Part shown: one piece after another, positions 11,964-13,769 of the stretch
Numbering within the stretch: the stretch's first letter is position 1
Layout of the letters: the number at the start of each line of letters is the position of its first letter
Assembly (NCBI GenBank): GCA_900550785.1
Contig: URTL01000043.1
Location: 1 to 13,769 of the forward strand
Length of the DNA stretch: 13,769 bases
Direction of reading: 5' to 3'
Source: an uncultured Collinsella sp.
GTDB lineage: Bacteria > Actinomycetota > Coriobacteriia > Coriobacteriales > Coriobacteriaceae
The notes under the pieces: generated by a model
What the model was told of the DNA's origin: nothing
Databases searched by the model: none
The model's input: the letters and a program-made list of their open reading frames with translations, nothing else
Made by a program: the position numbers and the translations under genes

Positions 11964-13013
11964 ATGGACGTAACGTTCTCAGCCTTCCTCGGCCAAATTG
12001 TGTCGAACCCAGTCCTTGCCGTCACCGTGATCCTCGCACTCGGCGCTATCTTCGTCAACGGATGGACCGACGCGCCCAACGCCATCGCGACCTGTGTCAC
12101 CACGCGCTGCATGCCCGCCCGCGCCGCCATTCTCATGAGCGCCGCATTCAACTTCCTCGGCGTGCTCATCATGACGCATTTTAATGCCAGCGTCGCCAAC
12201 ACCATCTCGCATATCGTCGACTTTGGCGGAAACAGCACCATGGCGCTCGCCTGCCTATGCGCGGCGCTGTTCTCCATCGTCGTCTACGGTGCCACGGCAT
12301 CGCGTTTTGGTATCCCCACCTCGCAAAGCCACAGCCTTATCGCCGGCCTAACCGGCGCCGCCATCGCCCTCGGTGGCGCCAGCAGCGTCAACGTCCACGA
12401 GTGGATGAAGGTCATCTACGGCCTGGCGCTCTCCATCGGCCTGGGCTTTGTCATGGGCTGGGTCCTGTGCAAGCTCGTCTCGATTCTTTTCGCCGCCGCC
12501 AACAGGCGACGCGCCAACGTCTTCTTTAAATATGCTCAGATCGCGAGCGCCGCGGCCATGAGCTTTATGCACGGCGCGCAGGATGGACAAAAGTTCATCG
12601 GCGTGCTCTTTTTAGGCGTGGCCTTCGCCAACGGCCAGACGAGCGTCGGCGACGCCAGCATCCCCATCTGGATCATGCTGTTGTGCTCGGCCACTATGGG
12701 CATCGGCACCAGCGTGGGCGGCGAGCGCATCATCAAGTCCGTCGGCCAGAGCATGGTTAAGCTCGAAAAGTACCAGGGCTTCTCTGCCGACCTCGCAGGC
12801 GCCGCGAATCTGCTGCTTGCCACCCTTACCGGTATCCCCGTGTCCTCCACCCACATCAAGACCTGCGCCATCATGGGCGTCGGCGCCGTCAAGCGCCTTT
12901 CGGCCATCAACTTCGGCGTGGTCAAGGACATGATGTTCACCTGGTTCTTCACCTTCCCCGCCTGCGGACTCATCAGCTTTGTCATGGCCAAGCTGTTCAT
13001 GATGTTCATCTAG
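11964..13013 (+). CDS. PiT-family inorganic phosphate transporter
   Basis: This is an integral membrane phosphate permease of the PiT family (TC 2.A.20), which moves phosphate, often as a metal-phosphate complex, with H+ or Na+. The 349-aa protein shows the duplicated PiT signatures: NGWTDAPNAIATCVTTR near the N-terminus (Asp36, Asn39), HGAQDGQKFIG in the second half, GTSVGGERIIKSVG and SSTHIKTCAIMGVGAVKR. Hydrophobic segments run through the whole length with one hydrophilic loop around residue 180. It is shorter than E. coli PitA (about 500 aa) but normal for PiT proteins paired with DUF47 partners. The start at 11964 has only a weak GAGAAAG site. It lies 67 bases before the DUF47 gene, with no terminator between. 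Confidence 0.94.
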   Translation: MDVTFSAFLGQIVSNPVLAVTVILALGAIFVNGWTDAPNAIATCVTTRCMPARAAILMSAAFNFLGVLIMTHFNASVANTISHIVDFGGNSTMALACLCAALFSIVVYGATASRFGIPTSQSHSLIAGLTGAAIALGGASSVNVHEWMKVIYGLALSIGLGFVMGWVLCKLVSILFAAANRRRANVFFKYAQIASAAAMSFMHGAQDGQKFIGVLFLGVAFANGQTSVGDASIPIWIMLLCSATMGIGTSVGGERIIKSVGQSMVKLEKYQGFSADLAGAANLLLATLTGIPVSSTHIKTCAIMGVGAVKRLSAINFGVVKDMMFTWFFTFPACGLISFVMAKLFMMFI

Positions 13014-13080
13014 TCAAACCGAGCGTCCATCCGGACCGTAATACCTCGCCTACCCGTCTTCGCCTCGAAAGGACCCACTC

Positions 13081-13704
13081 ATGGCAAAGAAACCCGATTC
13101 GTTCTACTTTGACAACTACGTCGCCTGCGCCGATCTCGCCGTCCAGTCCGCAGAGCTGCTCACCAAGATTTTTGAGAACTTTGATCCCGCGCAGATCCAC
13201 GACATGCTCGATAAGATGCATGCGATTGAGCATGCGGCCGACAAGAAGCACCATGAGCTTGAGGACGCCCTGCTCACCGCCTTTATCACCCCGCTTGAGC
13301 GCGAGGATCTGGACCTGATGAGTTGCGCGCTCGACACTGTGCTTGACCGCATCGAGGGCGTCGTGCAGCGCGTCTACTTCACCAACATCCAGAGCATCCA
13401 CCCCGATGCCATTGTCATCGCCCACAAGGTGACCGACGCCTGCCGCGCCATGAAGGACCTGATGGTCGAGCTGCCCAACTACCGTAAGTCCAAGACCCTG
13501 CGCGAACTCGTCATCCAGATCAACACGATCGAGTCCGAGGCCGACGATCTCTACATCAACGCTATGCGCAACCTGCATGTCAACGGCAAGGACCCGCTCG
13601 AGGTCATCGCCTGGCGTGACGTCTACGCCTTCCTGGAGTACTGCGCCGACTGCTGCGAGAATGTGGCCGATGTCGTGGATTCGATTGTCATGAAGAACAG
13701 TTAA
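13081..13704 (+). CDS. DUF47 (PhoU-like) phosphate transport accessory protein
   Basis: DUF47 proteins are all-helical PhoU relatives that are typically encoded next to PiT transporters and are thought to regulate or assist them. The 207-aa product has the usual length and helical character, with ELLTKIFENFDP, MHAIEHAADKKHHELEDALLTAFITPLEREDLDLM and IEGVVQRVYF matching the family, including the Glu/Asp-rich helices that bind metal in PhoU-like proteins. The start at 13081 is preceded by GAAAGGA. It almost certainly shares a transcript with the upstream phosphate transporter. The molecular mechanism is not settled for this family. Confidence 0.93.
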   Translation: MAKKPDSFYFDNYVACADLAVQSAELLTKIFENFDPAQIHDMLDKMHAIEHAADKKHHELEDALLTAFITPLEREDLDLMSCALDTVLDRIEGVVQRVYFTNIQSIHPDAIVIAHKVTDACRAMKDLMVELPNYRKSKTLRELVIQINTIESEADDLYINAMRNLHVNGKDPLEVIAWRDVYAFLEYCADCCENVADVVDSIVMKNS

Positions 13705-13724
13705 TTGGGGGTACGTATCCCACC

Positions 13725-13755
13725 GGTCGCGGGCCCGACCACTGATAACCTTTTT
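13725..13755 (+). terminator. Possible terminator after the DUF47 gene
   Basis: GGTCG (13725-13729) pairs with CGACC (13736-13740) around CGGGCC. A run of five T residues (13751-13755) comes ten bases later, too far for a classical terminator. A second short inverted repeat (TGGGGG/TCCCA) precedes it. This is a weak call close to the window edge. Confidence 0.3.
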
Positions 13756-13769
13756 CACTCCGGCTGCAA

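Noticed and set aside
13006..13758. Open frame of 250 codons on the minus strand opposite the DUF47 gene
   Set aside because: It is antisense to a clear PhoU-like gene with its own ribosome site, and the translation shows no domain.

Overview
The window looks like chromosomal backbone DNA from a high-GC member of the Actinomycetota. The gene set and protein sequences best fit the class Coriobacteriia, probably Collinsella or a close relative. This assignment is an inference from protein resemblance and base composition; no rRNA or other marker is present. I see no tRNA, rRNA, CRISPR array, transposase, integrase or phage gene.

Layout, left to right. Positions 1-243 carry no gene but are rich in structure: a bulged hairpin, several CTAG-centred motifs and a perfect 15-bp stem-loop. 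DNA polymerase I (polA, minus strand) follows. It is divergent from an M18-family metalloaminopeptidase (plus), which is followed in tandem by the peroxide-stress protein YaaA. A small single-pass membrane protein of unknown function (minus) is divergent from thiC, which sits behind a TPP riboswitch. thiD follows with its own promoter. Then comes a minus-strand block: an SGNH/GDSL esterase-like hydrolase, a TIGR02452-type macrodomain (PARG-like) protein with a long Ala/Glu linker, a Bax inhibitor-1/YccA membrane protein, and a small conserved protein of unknown function behind a LexA-box-like site. The window closes with a plus-strand pair, a PiT phosphate transporter and its DUF47/PhoU-like partner.

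How the genes work together. thiC and thiD make and phosphorylate the HMP pyrimidine half of thiamine; only thiC is visibly under TPP control. The phosphate transporter and DUF47 protein form a recognised functional pair. polA, yaaA and possibly the small LexA-box gene touch DNA repair and oxidative stress, but they are not one operon.

No convincing new multi-gene system is present. The points most worth a second look are: a PARG-like macrodomain whose GGG-X7-QEE signature reads QEA, losing the second glutamate; a near-perfect SOS-type box over the start of the 119-aa gene; terminator-like hairpins pressed directly against the ribosome-binding sites of yaaA, the SGNH hydrolase and the Bax inhibitor-1 gene; a 63-nt symmetrical palindrome before yaaA; a 10-bp inverted repeat bracketing the aminopeptidase promoter; and the structured region at the left end.
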